A stretch of 64,000 bases of DNA. Source: Aliidongia dinghuensis. Lineage in GTDB: Bacteria; Pseudomonadota; Alphaproteobacteria; ATCC43930; CGMCC-115725. Positions 8,857 to 16,890 of the stretch are shown here, one piece after another (the first letter of the stretch is position 1; each line of letters begins with the position of its first letter). The position numbers were made by a program, and so were the translations under genes. The notes under the pieces are model-generated. The model searched no databases and had not been told where the DNA came from. It saw only the letters and a program-made list of their open reading frames with translations. Where the stretch lies: assembly GCF_014643535.1 (NCBI RefSeq), contig NZ_BMJQ01000001.1, positions 248,001 to 312,000 of the forward strand, in the 5' to 3' direction.

Positions 8857-10029
8857 TCACTTTATCGATTTAGAGGTTTTCACGGCATCTATTAACTGTG
8901 TGAGCGGAGTAGCGGGGTTTTTGTCGAAGGAGATTTTAGGTGTCAACGCTTCCGATAGTTTGATGAAATTGGAAGTGCTCACAGCTCCCTCAAGCAGTTC
9001 GGCCGCATCGGCTCGCGCTTCGTAATAGGATGCAAGCCTTATGCTGTATCTATAGACAGATAAAAACACCGCAATCAAGAAAAACAAGCAGCTTATAATT
9101 CCAACCCTAATCATTGTCAGATGTGCGAGTTCAATCTTCATCAAATCTTCATATTTATCCTTTTCTACTATAACGGATCCAACAAGATCTTCAATTTCCG
9201 ATCGCTTTGCACTGGTATTCACTCGCTCAAGTGCCATTTTTATGTTTTCAGCCTGTTTTTCCGCGCTCCGCTTGAAGCTGTATATTTGATTTGTATCAAC
9301 GAATTTCTTAGTTTCTCCGCTTTCGAAGTTGATAGACTTCTCAATGCAGGTCCAATGCCTAGCCTGCATTCTGTCAGAGAGCGCGGAAAGGAAATCCGCT
9401 GTTAGAAAAAAGATACCCTGGGTACCCCCTGGAAGCTTCGATATATCGAAGGCCGCACGTCCTTCCGTTCGTGCGCGATCGGAATTTTTCTCCTTTATTT
9501 CATTTCCATAGCTATCGATGCTTCCATATTGAGCGAGATAGGCCATGTTTTTTATTGCTGTCGGCAACGTAAAATCTAATTGACTGGAAAAATACAACGC
9601 CTCAGTGAGTCCAAGATATCCTCTTGAGAACCTATTGACTTTATTTAAATGGATCTCGAAATTTTCATTTGACTTCTGAGAATCTATTTCATTTATTACC
9701 TGTAATGTCACCTCTGCTTTGCAAATAGACAATATATTATTGATTTGATCTTGTACTTTTTCGTTTGAATCCTCCAAGTGATTGAGGGAATTTCTGGTCC
9801 TGTCGTGATCGTAGGGAAAATCTATGTCCATGACGTCGTGCGCAAAATAAAATATGAGACTACCACCGATAGACAGAAGGCAAATCATAAAAAACACAAT
9901 ATTCGCAAAATACCTTAACTGTTTTGCGCGCACTTCGAATCTAAATTTCGCACGTGAAAAATTGAGCTCACTCTTTGAATTTTTGTTCTTTTGAGCTGGT
10001 ATGTCCATAGGTGCGTCCTGTTCCTGCAT
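8857..10029 (-). CDS. Two-TM membrane protein of unknown function, AT-rich
   Basis: The 390-residue protein has a basic cytoplasmic N-terminus, TM1 at about 41-63, a roughly 240-residue hydrophilic helical region that would be periplasmic, TM2 at about 306-325 and a 65-residue cytoplasmic tail. The layout resembles a sensor or chemoreceptor without a recognisable output domain. I see no catalytic motif. Base composition is far more AT-rich than in the neighbours (many Asn, Lys and Ile codons), a strong sign of recent transfer. ATG 10008 is an alternative start. It may be a membrane effector or sensor of the accessory island, but this is not shown. Confidence 0.75.
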   Translation of the reverse strand: MQEQDAPMDIPAQKNKNSKSELNFSRAKFRFEVRAKQLRYFANIVFFMICLLSIGGSLIFYFAHDVMDIDFPYDHDRTRNSLNHLEDSNEKVQDQINNILSICKAEVTLQVINEIDSQKSNENFEIHLNKVNRFSRGYLGLTEALYFSSQLDFTLPTAIKNMAYLAQYGSIDSYGNEIKEKNSDRARTEGRAAFDISKLPGGTQGIFFLTADFLSALSDRMQARHWTCIEKSINFESGETKKFVDTNQIYSFKRSAEKQAENIKMALERVNTSAKRSEIEDLVGSVIVEKDKYEDLMKIELAHLTMIRVGIISCLFFLIAVFLSVYRYSIRLASYYEARADAAELLEGAVSTSNFIKLSEALTPKISFDKNPATPLTQLIDAVKTSKSIK

Positions 10030-10310
10030 CTACTGCGGCGCTATACTCGCATGTATGCTGCGCTCAAAATTTCTAAGGGCAGAAAATTCCTGTCAGAAAT
10101 ATGTTCGCCTAACAGTGTGTTTGCCTCGAGGCGGTCCGCTCGCACAGTTCAATTTGTAGTGGAACCGTGGTCCTAAGCAAGGGCATACTCTTCCGTGCAT
10201 CGCGGTGCTTCGCCTTGGACGACTGCTTCCGACCTCTTGTATTTGCGCAAGGGGCGCGCGAGATTGGCTGGCGCGAAGCTTGATTCCTATGGGCGGCATC
10301 GCATCTTGCG

Positions 10311-10964
10311 TTGGCTCTGGTCACAAATCGCTTCTTTGTGCCAGCCGCCTATTCGCGGGATCGGATGCGCCCGCAAGGCGAGCTCGCCGAGACACCGGAC
10401 ACAACCAGGACGCTTGCGCTTCTACCGATCACCTTCGCGGCGGCAGCGCGCGTCTCCGGCACAACGTCGGCCCATCTGCCGAGACTGCTGACGGTCTACG
10501 GCGTCGCACCTACTACAGCGGTAGCTGCCGCGGCACTGGTCGGCCCGGCACAGGTCGCGGCCCGCATCGCCGAGTTCAGCCTGCTACGGCGTGTCTCGCC
10601 GCTGACGTCGGCGCGGCTGGCCGTCGGACTTCCTCCGGTGGCCGTGGCATGCCTCGCGGCCTTCGGCGCACCGGCGGCGATGGTGTTCAGGCTGCTGCAT
10701 GGCGCCGGGAACGGCATGGTGACGATCGCCCGGGGAACACTCCCTCTGGCGATGTTCGGACCAAACGGCTACGGCCTACGAACGCGGTTGCTCGCGGCAC
10801 CCAGCCGGGTCACTCAAGCCGTGGCGCCGCTGCTGTTCGGATGGGTATTGGAGAGCGGCGGCCCGCAGGCAGCGCTCGCTCTGTCGTCGGGGCTTTGCGT
10901 CCTCGGCTTGCTCGCACTGTCAGCACTCAGGCGAAACCCGCCGATCCAAGCCGCCGCCTCCTAG
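10311..10964 (+). pseudogene. C-terminal half of an MFS transporter
   Basis: From about residue 30 the frame reads as the last six membrane helices of an MFS permease (ALLPITFAAAARVSG, VGPAQVAARIAEF, GAGNGMVTIARGTLPLA, VAPLLFGWVLESGG). The first half of a normal ~400-residue MFS protein is missing, and the upstream sequence in this frame is low-complexity and not membrane-like. It is therefore a 5'-truncated remnant. Composition is high GC, like the host genes and unlike the AT-rich gene at 8857, so the truncation may mark an island edge. Confidence 0.7.
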
Positions 10965-11093
10965 GCAGCACGATCGACAAAAGAAACAAGCCGGTCATGT
11001 CGCGAACTGGAAGGAAGTTCGGGCGCCCCTGTGTTAATCCCACGTTGGGCGCGAGTGCCGATACTAGTTCAACCGGATTTGAGGACATTGCCT

Positions 11094-11552
11094 ATGGCCC
11101 ATAAAGTCGCCACTCCTACTCAGCAAGCTCGAGGCGAACTGACCAACGAGCAACTGAACGCGATCGACCGCGCCGTCGGCGGCCAGGTCCGGATGCGTCG
11201 AATCCTGCTCGGCCTGTCCCAGGAGGCGGTCAGCAAAGTGCTGGGCCTGACCTTCCAACAGCTTCAGAAATACGAGCATGGCACCAACCGCATCAGCGGA
11301 TCGCGGCTATACCAGCTCTCGCTCATCCTGCACTGCCCGGTCTCCTATTTCTTCGAGACCGTTGACGTCGAAGGCGGCGCCGAAGCCGTGCAGGCGGCGC
11401 ACGAAGCTGCCGTCGAGGCCGATGAGGTGCCAGCCGACCTCATGAAGAAGCGGAAGACCATTGAGCTCGTCCGCGCCTTCTACGCTATCGAGGACGAGAA
11501 GCAGCGGACGGCGGCCTTGAGCCTGATCAAGGCGGTTTCCACGAACCGCTAG
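11094..11552 (+). CDS. XRE-family helix-turn-helix transcriptional regulator
   Basis: The 152-residue protein has an HTH at about residues 30-85: MRRILLGLSQEAVSKVLG, then LTFQQLQKYEHGTNRIS, the common rhizobial Cro/CI-type regulator form. The C-terminal part is helical and acidic. The ATG at 11094 gives the usual short leader; the frame extends upstream to 11031 without coding character. Such proteins commonly regulate their own promoter. It is followed after eight bases by an unknown gene starting with GTG, so the two are probably co-transcribed. Its target is unknown. Confidence 0.88.
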   Translation: MAHKVATPTQQARGELTNEQLNAIDRAVGGQVRMRRILLGLSQEAVSKVLGLTFQQLQKYEHGTNRISGSRLYQLSLILHCPVSYFFETVDVEGGAEAVQAAHEAAVEADEVPADLMKKRKTIELVRAFYAIEDEKQRTAALSLIKAVSTNR

Positions 11553-11560
11553 GATCGGCA

Positions 11561-12304
11561 GTGAGCGAGAAGCGAGAGACCAAAAAGCACCAGGCCGCGA
11601 GAGATTTCCTCGATCGGGGCATGTCACAGCTCGATATCCAAAGGAATGCCCAGGCGGCGACCAGGAAACGTTGGAAGGCCGATGCCGGAAGGTTGCTGGA
11701 TGCACATCTGCTGGCGTTTTCGACATTGGTCAGCATTGTCACCAAAAAAGCCGGACAACCCGGAAGGACATCGGCCTCCCTAAGCGGTAGAATGTCGCTG
11801 ATCGCCTCATTCATTCAGGGAGTGGATATTTGCGAAGTCTGCGTCTCCGAAGGATTATATTTTCAGGCTGCGAACTTGCTCAAGCAAGAGCTGGAGACGA
11901 TAGCAGCGATCGAAGAGTTCAAAATCGGCCAACGGCGCGAAAATCGAACGCCGAACATCTCTCGCGCCGGTCCTGGCGCCGGTCCACTGTACAGTGACTT
12001 GAATGCCGCAGCGCATGTTGCGGATCAGGCGCTGTTGTCGAGGCTTATAACCAATATCGTCAGTGCGGAAGTAATCGGCGCATCACTCGTCCCTATGTAC
12101 AATAGGGAAGCATCGTCTCACCTATATTGCCTACACGTGTATCTGATGGTTAAATGCGCAATCGCCGCAGCCGAGACGGTGAAAGAAACTCACGATGAAG
12201 AAATGACCGATTTGGAACGTGAACTCCTTAACTCAGCCGTGGAAATATTGACCGCTTCCGGCTGGTTGGTCGCGCCCGCGCTTGATGTCACTGCGAAATC
12301 CTGA
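11561..12304 (+). CDS. Hypothetical helical protein next to an XRE regulator
   Basis: The 247-residue protein is predominantly helical with a charged N-terminus (HQAARDFLDRGMSQL) and a central segment SEGLYFQAANLLKQELETIAAIEEF that recalls HEPN-like or DUF5677-like helical bundles, though the R-x4-H RNase motif is not seen. The GTG start lies eight bases after the XRE stop, implying one transcript. The 3' half is AT-richer than the 5' half. It could be a toxin-like or abortive-infection protein controlled by the XRE gene, but no motif proves this. I do not recognise the family. Confidence 0.65.
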   Translation: MSEKRETKKHQAARDFLDRGMSQLDIQRNAQAATRKRWKADAGRLLDAHLLAFSTLVSIVTKKAGQPGRTSASLSGRMSLIASFIQGVDICEVCVSEGLYFQAANLLKQELETIAAIEEFKIGQRRENRTPNISRAGPGAGPLYSDLNAAAHVADQALLSRLITNIVSAEVIGASLVPMYNREASSHLYCLHVYLMVKCAIAAAETVKETHDEEMTDLERELLNSAVEILTASGWLVAPALDVTAKS

Positions 12305-12553
12305 GGAAATTGTTTATGAGTAGGATACCTTCGGTGCCGCCACACTCGCCGAGCAGGGAGCGGTGTCGGCGGGATCACGTGTATGGTCAGTTCTCCCATT
12401 TGCAGCAGCGGTATGAGGTCCGCGGCTGGTGTCGCGAAGAGTTCTTCGGCGGGTCAAAGGGGAGATTGCGGTGCATGAAGATGATCGCTTGACCGCGGCG
12501 GGTGACGCACGCAGGAATGCGTCAGCGGGGCGAGCAGGGTCCTAACCCGGACA

Positions 12554-12745
12554 TCACCTGGACTTTGCGGGTTTCTTTGTCGTCGAGAAGTCCACGTAGA
12601 AATTATCGTCGATCTCAGCGGATAAGAAATCCCGGCTCTTAGGCGTCGCCGGATGGTCTCGGACACGCTCGTCCACTTGAGCCGTCCGACTGGCAAGATC
12701 GGACCGTCCCACATACCTGCTTGGGCTGTTTTTGACTGTTCGCAT
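12554..12745 (-). CDS. Small protein translationally coupled to the kinase gene
   Basis: The 63-residue frame begins with ATG that overlaps the kinase stop codon by one base (TGATG), a typical coupled arrangement. The sequence is hydrophilic with an acidic patch (SAEIDDNFYVDF) and a basic tail. No family is recognised. The coupling is the main support; without it the frame would be unremarkable. Confidence 0.45.
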   Translation of the reverse strand: MRTVKNSPSRYVGRSDLASRTAQVDERVRDHPATPKSRDFLSAEIDDNFYVDFSTTKKPAKSR

Positions 12746-13788
12746 CAGTAATCCGCGAATAGCTTGCGAAGCTCTCTGTCAGTCACGTTGGCCCTACATG
12801 CGTCACCAACGCGTCGCCTCTGTCCACCATTAACAGCCTTATAGCAGGTAGTGGTTCCATCAGCCGAGTGCGTCAGCTCGTATTCTGTTCCGTTTTCGTT
12901 CTTTGTCCATACGTTTTTATCGGGATGCTGCACGCGGCGCCAATCTAGGCAGTGCCCATCGATGCCAGCCATCGCGTTCGCTACCTCGATCGCGGATTGG
13001 TATCGATCGGCAGGCTCCACCTCCAAGCACTTCTTGATCACATTGCGCAGCGTCGACGGGATGTGTGCCGCGAACGATCCTCGCTTCGGGAAAAGTCCGT
13101 TTCTCAGGTCATATCGAAAGGCATCGCGGTCGAAGCTCGCGGCTGGCCCGTACTTCTCGAGCTGTTCATAAAAGTGTTCGTTGCCGTTGCACATCCGATA
13201 GAGCGTCAGTCCAAACTGATAGATGTCGAAAGTTCTTTTGAAATGGTCTGTAGATAACGCTTCGGGCGGCATCATCTTGGCGTAGTGAAGATCCTGCGCT
13301 GCCACGCCCGAATAGTTTATTTGCTTCGACAGTCCAAAATCGCATATTAACGCCTCTCCACGAGGAGAGATCAATATATTGTCCGGCTTTAGGTCAAAAT
13401 GAACGAGTCCTTTTGAATGTATATTGTGCAGACCGGCGAGTATCTCGGACCCCAACGTAATAATTTCTCGGACTGTCAAATGCCCGCCGGTGATCAGATC
13501 CTTCACGGATCCATTTTTGTAGTAAGGCATGGCCACGTAGATGAACTCGTCATCACAGCAAGCGTAATGCACCTGCACGACATTGGGATGGGCAGTGAGA
13601 TAAAGAGCCTGTGATTCGGCAAAGAAAACATCCGGTGAGGCCAGCTTATCCTTGCGAATCCTCTTGGTGACGATCTCGGCGTTTAGTTGATGGTCGTGCG
13701 TCACGTAGGTTTGAGAATTACGGCCGTCCTGTCCGATTTCCCGCAGAATATCGAAAGTCAGTTCGGCCTTTTGATAGGGCTTAAGCAT
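12745..13788 (-). CDS. Hanks-type serine/threonine protein kinase
   Basis: The 347-residue soluble kinase has the ATP-anchoring Lys in VTKRI (about residue 42), a helix-C Glu near 58, catalytic loop HFDLKPDN (130-137, Phe in place of Arg of HRD), DFG at 150-152 and a MPPEAL APE-like motif. The glycine loop is poor (REIGQDGRNSQ). The C-terminal ~60 residues after the kinase core form a separate unassigned domain (LDWRRVQHPDKNVW). No TM or PASTA domain is present. It overlaps the upstream RNase-H-like gene by eight bases and is coupled to a small gene downstream. Kinases in such short accessory operons often belong to phage defence, which is inference here. Confidence 0.88.
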   Translation of the reverse strand: MLKPYQKAELTFDILREIGQDGRNSQTYVTHDHQLNAEIVTKRIRKDKLASPDVFFAESQALYLTAHPNVVQVHYACCDDEFIYVAMPYYKNGSVKDLITGGHLTVREIITLGSEILAGLHNIHSKGLVHFDLKPDNILISPRGEALICDFGLSKQINYSGVAAQDLHYAKMMPPEALSTDHFKRTFDIYQFGLTLYRMCNGNEHFYEQLEKYGPAASFDRDAFRYDLRNGLFPKRGSFAAHIPSTLRNVIKKCLEVEPADRYQSAIEVANAMAGIDGHCLDWRRVQHPDKNVWTKNENGTEYELTHSADGTTTCYKAVNGGQRRRVGDACRANVTDRELRKLFADY

Positions 13789-14236
13789 CCTTTGCCCCCA
13801 TGGCGCAGAGGATCGCCTCTCGTTGCTCCTTGCTCATCGCCCCCCAATTCGCAATGCCCAAATCATCGGTGCCATCGACCAGTGGCTTAAAGCGCACCCT
13901 CTCGAAGCCCAGGCGCTTCGAGATCGAGGAAATCTGCCCGATGTAGTATGAGCGAAGCTCGCTGCTCGCGAATGCTTCCTGAATGACGCCTTCGATCTGG
14001 ATGCGCTCGATGCTCGGCGACTGAGCGTTGGGCTCTGTAATCCTAACCCCTGCTTGTTCTACGCTGTACTCCCGCAGAACATCCAGAAGATTTGATCGAA
14101 CGTACTTCAGCGCAGCAGGCGTCTCGAAAGCCGCCGGTATTTTTATCTGCTCAACATTTATTATCTCGTTCGCCTCAGAATCGTAGATGGCGAAGGTGAT
14201 AATTTTTGGAGCAGCGCGTATACCGATCGTTATCAT
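13781..14236 (-). CDS. RNase-H/RuvC-like fold protein paired with a kinase
   Basis: The 151-residue protein opens with ITIGIRAAPKIITFAIYD, shaped like the first beta strands of RuvC/DUF3010-type RNase-H folds, and continues with VRITEPNAQSPS and a helix EGVIQEAF as in RuvC-like proteins. The usual first catalytic Asp is not in place (Arg follows IGI), so nuclease activity is doubtful. It is the first gene of the operon with the kinase, overlapping it by eight bases. The fold call is moderate; a substrate or binding partner for the kinase is one possibility. Confidence 0.6.
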   Translation of the reverse strand: MITIGIRAAPKIITFAIYDSEANEIINVEQIKIPAAFETPAALKYVRSNLLDVLREYSVEQAGVRITEPNAQSPSIERIQIEGVIQEAFASSELRSYYIGQISSISKRLGFERVRFKPLVDGTDDLGIANWGAMSKEQREAILCAMGAKDA

Positions 14237-14535
14237 ATCTCACCGCTTCAAATGTTCGGCACGTCCGGAGACTTATCTTCGTGATATATACCCTCTTAGC
14301 TGATCCCAGGGCGAATTTACACAACCTTATCGGCGGCGTGCTCCAAAGATCGACAGACATCGCCGATCAAAACCATTTCGTGATCCACCGCTTACGCCAA
14401 GTCGATCCATGTATGGGCATGATCGCTGGCATGGAGCCGTCCCCAGACCTCCCGATTAATACTAGCACCAACCTCCAGCGCCGAGGGCTTCGCCAGCTTC
14501 GACCTCTCGCCTCGAAAGGACCCGAACGTGCATGG

Positions 14536-14727
14536 TCAGTGCGTCCCGGCCATTGGCGTCAGCAGGGTCTCGATCGCGATGACGATACGGAGCCAGACGT
14601 CGGCTCCGTCACGATCGCCAGTAGACTGTAACTCGGCGACCCGGCAGCGAGCCTCGACGATGGCGGCATCACCGTGCCGGTCGAGCCAAAGCTTGGCGCT
14701 GCGGAAGATATCGAGGTCAGAGATCAT
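14536..14727 (-). CDS. DUF6961-like small protein in the dinB operon
   Basis: The 63-residue protein (MISDLDIFRSAKLW ... DGADVWLRIVIAIETLL) matches a small family I know as DUF6961, with a short helix-helix-helix shape. Its ATG overlaps the dinB stop as ATGA (four bases), so it is translationally coupled and presumably part of the same LexA-controlled transcript. Its role is unknown; an accessory to translesion synthesis is only suggested by position. Confidence 0.7.
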   Translation of the reverse strand: MISDLDIFRSAKLWLDRHGDAAIVEARCRVAELQSTGDRDGADVWLRIVIAIETLLTPMAGTH

Positions 14728-15818
14728 GACGCAATCACCAGATCTAGGCCGAACTGGTAGGTGTCGGCCCCCTCCTGTCGCTCGTCCTCGAAGCTCGAGA
14801 CCGTGACGCCCTGAAGCCGAATGCCCATCCTCGGCGGATAGACCGAACGCACGAGCTCGATGGTCGCCGCCCGCAGTGCCTCGCGAGACATGACCGGCGT
14901 GGCGTGCGTCTTTGAGCGCGTCGCCTGCTGGAAGTCGGCGAACTTGATCTTGACCGTCACCGTGCGACCGAACATGTGCCGCTGCTCACACCAGTCCCAG
15001 ACCTCGTCGGCCATCGACCGCACTCCGTCCTCGATGTCCTCGGGCGCCGTCAGATCGACCTTGAAGGTCGTCTCGGAGCCTGATGACTTTCGGACGCGGT
15101 TCGGGTTGACCGGCCGGTTGTCCTCGCCCCGCGCGATGGCGTAGTACCAGCTGCCCGACTTGCCGAAGTGCCGCTGTAGGAATTCCGGTGTCTGGTCGCG
15201 GAGGTCGGCGCCGGTGAAGATGCCAAGCTCGTTCATTTTCGCGGCCGTCTTCGGGCCGACGCCATGGAACTTCTTGACCGGCAGGGCCGCGATGAACGCG
15301 GCTCCATGCTCCGGCGGAATCACGAACTGGCCGTTGGGCTTGCGCTGGTCGGAGGCGAGCTTCGCCAGGAACTTGCAATAGCTGATGCCCGCGGAAGCGT
15401 TTAGGCCGGTGACCTCCTTGATGCACGCCCGGATCTCGCGGGCCGTCTCCGATGCCGTCGGCAGGCCGCGCCGGTTGGCGGTGACGTCCAGGGAGGCCTC
15501 GTCGAGCGACAGCGGCTCGATGATGTCGGTGTACGCGCGGAAAATCTCATGGATCTGGCCGGAGACGGCGCGATAGACGTCGAAGCGCGGCGGCACGAAG
15601 ACGAGCTCGGGGCATTTGCGCAGCGCCGTGACCGACGGCATCGCCGAATGGACACCGAAGGCGCGCGCCTCGTAGCTCGCCGCGGCGACGACACCGCGCG
15701 CCGCGCCATAGCCGACAGCAAGCGGCCGCCGACGCAGCGCCGGATCGTCCCGCTGCTCGACCGACGCGTAGAACGCGTCCATGTCGACATGGATGATCTT
15801 TCTGACGGCGCCGTCCAT
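14724..15818 (-). CDS. dinB: DNA polymerase IV (Y-family translesion polymerase)
   Basis: The 364-residue protein has the Y-family palm signatures IIHVDMDAFYASVEQRDDP (first catalytic Asp) and EPLSLDEASLDVT (SLDE catalytic pair), then the helix-hairpin-helix thumb (VKKFHGVGPKTAAKMNELGI) and a little-finger domain. Pol IV copies damaged templates without proofreading. It has no obvious C-terminal clamp-binding tail beyond QFGLDLVIAS, where QFGLDL is a plausible beta-clamp motif. It is preceded by a 66-codon gene, and the operon diverges from imuA-imuB over a LexA box, so SOS induction is likely. Confidence 0.95.
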   Translation of the reverse strand: MDGAVRKIIHVDMDAFYASVEQRDDPALRRRPLAVGYGAARGVVAAASYEARAFGVHSAMPSVTALRKCPELVFVPPRFDVYRAVSGQIHEIFRAYTDIIEPLSLDEASLDVTANRRGLPTASETAREIRACIKEVTGLNASAGISYCKFLAKLASDQRKPNGQFVIPPEHGAAFIAALPVKKFHGVGPKTAAKMNELGIFTGADLRDQTPEFLQRHFGKSGSWYYAIARGEDNRPVNPNRVRKSSGSETTFKVDLTAPEDIEDGVRSMADEVWDWCEQRHMFGRTVTVKIKFADFQQATRSKTHATPVMSREALRAATIELVRSVYPPRMGIRLQGVTVSSFEDERQEGADTYQFGLDLVIAS

Positions 15819-15827
15819 GGCTGCATC

Positions 15828-16028
15828 CTAGCGCGGAACGAGCCCGGAGGTGACGTCGATCGCGAGATCCGACCGAGCCCGCAGCAACTCGTCGCGGGTC
15901 GCGAGGCGATAGACCGGGATCACGTCGTCAATGCGCTTCCTCGATCGCCGGAGCGACAAAAGCGAACGCACTGCGTCGGCGGCGGACCGGACCACCACTA
16001 CGGTCTGCATCACTGCTTCCAGACTCAT
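15828..16028 (-). CDS. Small SOS-operon protein upstream of dinB (66 aa)
   Basis: An ATG at 16028 with AAAGGAG about nine bases upstream opens a 66-codon frame (MSLEAVMQTVVVVRSAADAVRSLL...) ending nine bases before dinB. Residues about 33-60 (DDVIPVYRLATRDELLRARSDLAIDV) read as a real small protein. Being first in the divergent transcript next to the LexA box, it is probably induced by DNA damage. The family is not recognised with certainty. Confidence 0.55.
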   Translation of the reverse strand: MSLEAVMQTVVVVRSAADAVRSLLSLRRSRKRIDDVIPVYRLATRDELLRARSDLAIDVTSGLVPR

Positions 16029-16059
16029 TCCATCGACTCCTTTCTCGACTCGGGTTATA

Positions 16060-16074
16060 GAACAAAATAGGAAC
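16060..16074. promoter_or_regulatory. LexA box (SOS operator), alphaproteobacterial type
   Basis: GAAC-aaaatag-GAAC fits exactly the GAAC-N7-GAAC consensus known for alphaproteobacterial LexA. It lies 31 bases upstream of the imuA start and 32 bases upstream of the small gene leading the dinB operon, so one operator can repress both directions. Confidence 0.9.
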
Positions 16075-16104
16075 ATTGTCTCGGTTGATCGGGTTGATAT
16101 CGGT

Positions 16105-16890
16105 ATGAATGAAGGGCGTCGACAGGAGCTGCTAGACGACCTCAAGGCCCAGATCCGGGCCCGGGAGCTGGGGATGCGACCGGCTGGTTTGCTGCCGACA
16201 TTGCCCTTCGGCCTCGCCGACGTCGACGCAGCCTTACCCACCGGCGGCCTGGCCCTTGGCGCGGTCCATGAGGTGATCGGCGGCGGGCTCGACGCGGCGT
16301 TCGGCGCAACGGCGACGCTTTTCATCGGTGGCGTCCTCGCGCGGACCGCCGGGCCGGTCATATGGGCCTTCAGCCGTCGAGACCTGTTTGCGCCCGCTTT
16401 GGCAAACGTCGGCGTCGATCCCGACCGCGTGATCTATGTCGAAGCAGGCGATGCCAAGACCGTGCTCCTCGTCGTCGAAGAAGCGGTGCGCCATGTCGGC
16501 CTGGCCGCTGTCGTCGGCGAGATCGAAGGTGCCGTCGGCTTGACGGCGAGCCGACGCTTGCAACTCGCCGCCGAGACGTCGGGCGGCCTAGGTCTGCTGC
16601 TGCGTCGGCCTCGTCGTCTGGCGCACGACATGGCGGTGGAACCGACGGCGGCGCGCACCCGATGGCGTGTGACGCCGGTACTCAGCGGTCCAGCGCTCGC
16701 CTGGTCGCCATCCACTCCCGGCCTCGCCAGAGCGCAGTGGCGGCTCGAGCTGCTGCGCTGTCGGGGCGGCGAGCCGAGAACGTTCGAAGTGGAGGCCTGC
16801 GATGAGACGGGTCGTCTCGGCGTACCTGCCGACGTGGCCGACCGATCGGCTGCGTCGGACGCTACGCCACTCCGCGCCGCCAACGGATAG
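16105..16890 (+). CDS. imuA: ImuA, RecA-like component of the inducible mutagenesis cassette
   Basis: The 261-residue protein has the ImuA layout: PTLPFGLADVDAALPTGGLALGAVHEVIG, then a RecA-like ATPase-fold core without a full Walker A Lys, and a helical C-terminus. In alphaproteobacteria ImuA works with ImuB and DnaE2 in SOS mutagenesis. ATG 16105 was chosen because it lies just after the LexA box; the frame runs further upstream but through the operator. Its last 89 bases overlap imuB in another frame. Repression by LexA is expected. Confidence 0.92.
   Translation: MNEGRRQELLDDLKAQIRARELGMRPAGLLPTLPFGLADVDAALPTGGLALGAVHEVIGGGLDAAFGATATLFIGGVLARTAGPVIWAFSRRDLFAPALANVGVDPDRVIYVEAGDAKTVLLVVEEAVRHVGLAAVVGEIEGAVGLTASRRLQLAAETSGGLGLLLRRPRRLAHDMAVEPTAARTRWRVTPVLSGPALAWSPSTPGLARAQWRLELLRCRGGEPRTFEVEACDETGRLGVPADVADRSAASDATPLRAANG

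Noticed and set aside
10205..11104. 299-codon plus-strand frame over the MFS remnant
   Set aside because: Arg/Gly/Ser-rich shadow; the membrane-helix frame at 10311-10964 is the real ancestral one.
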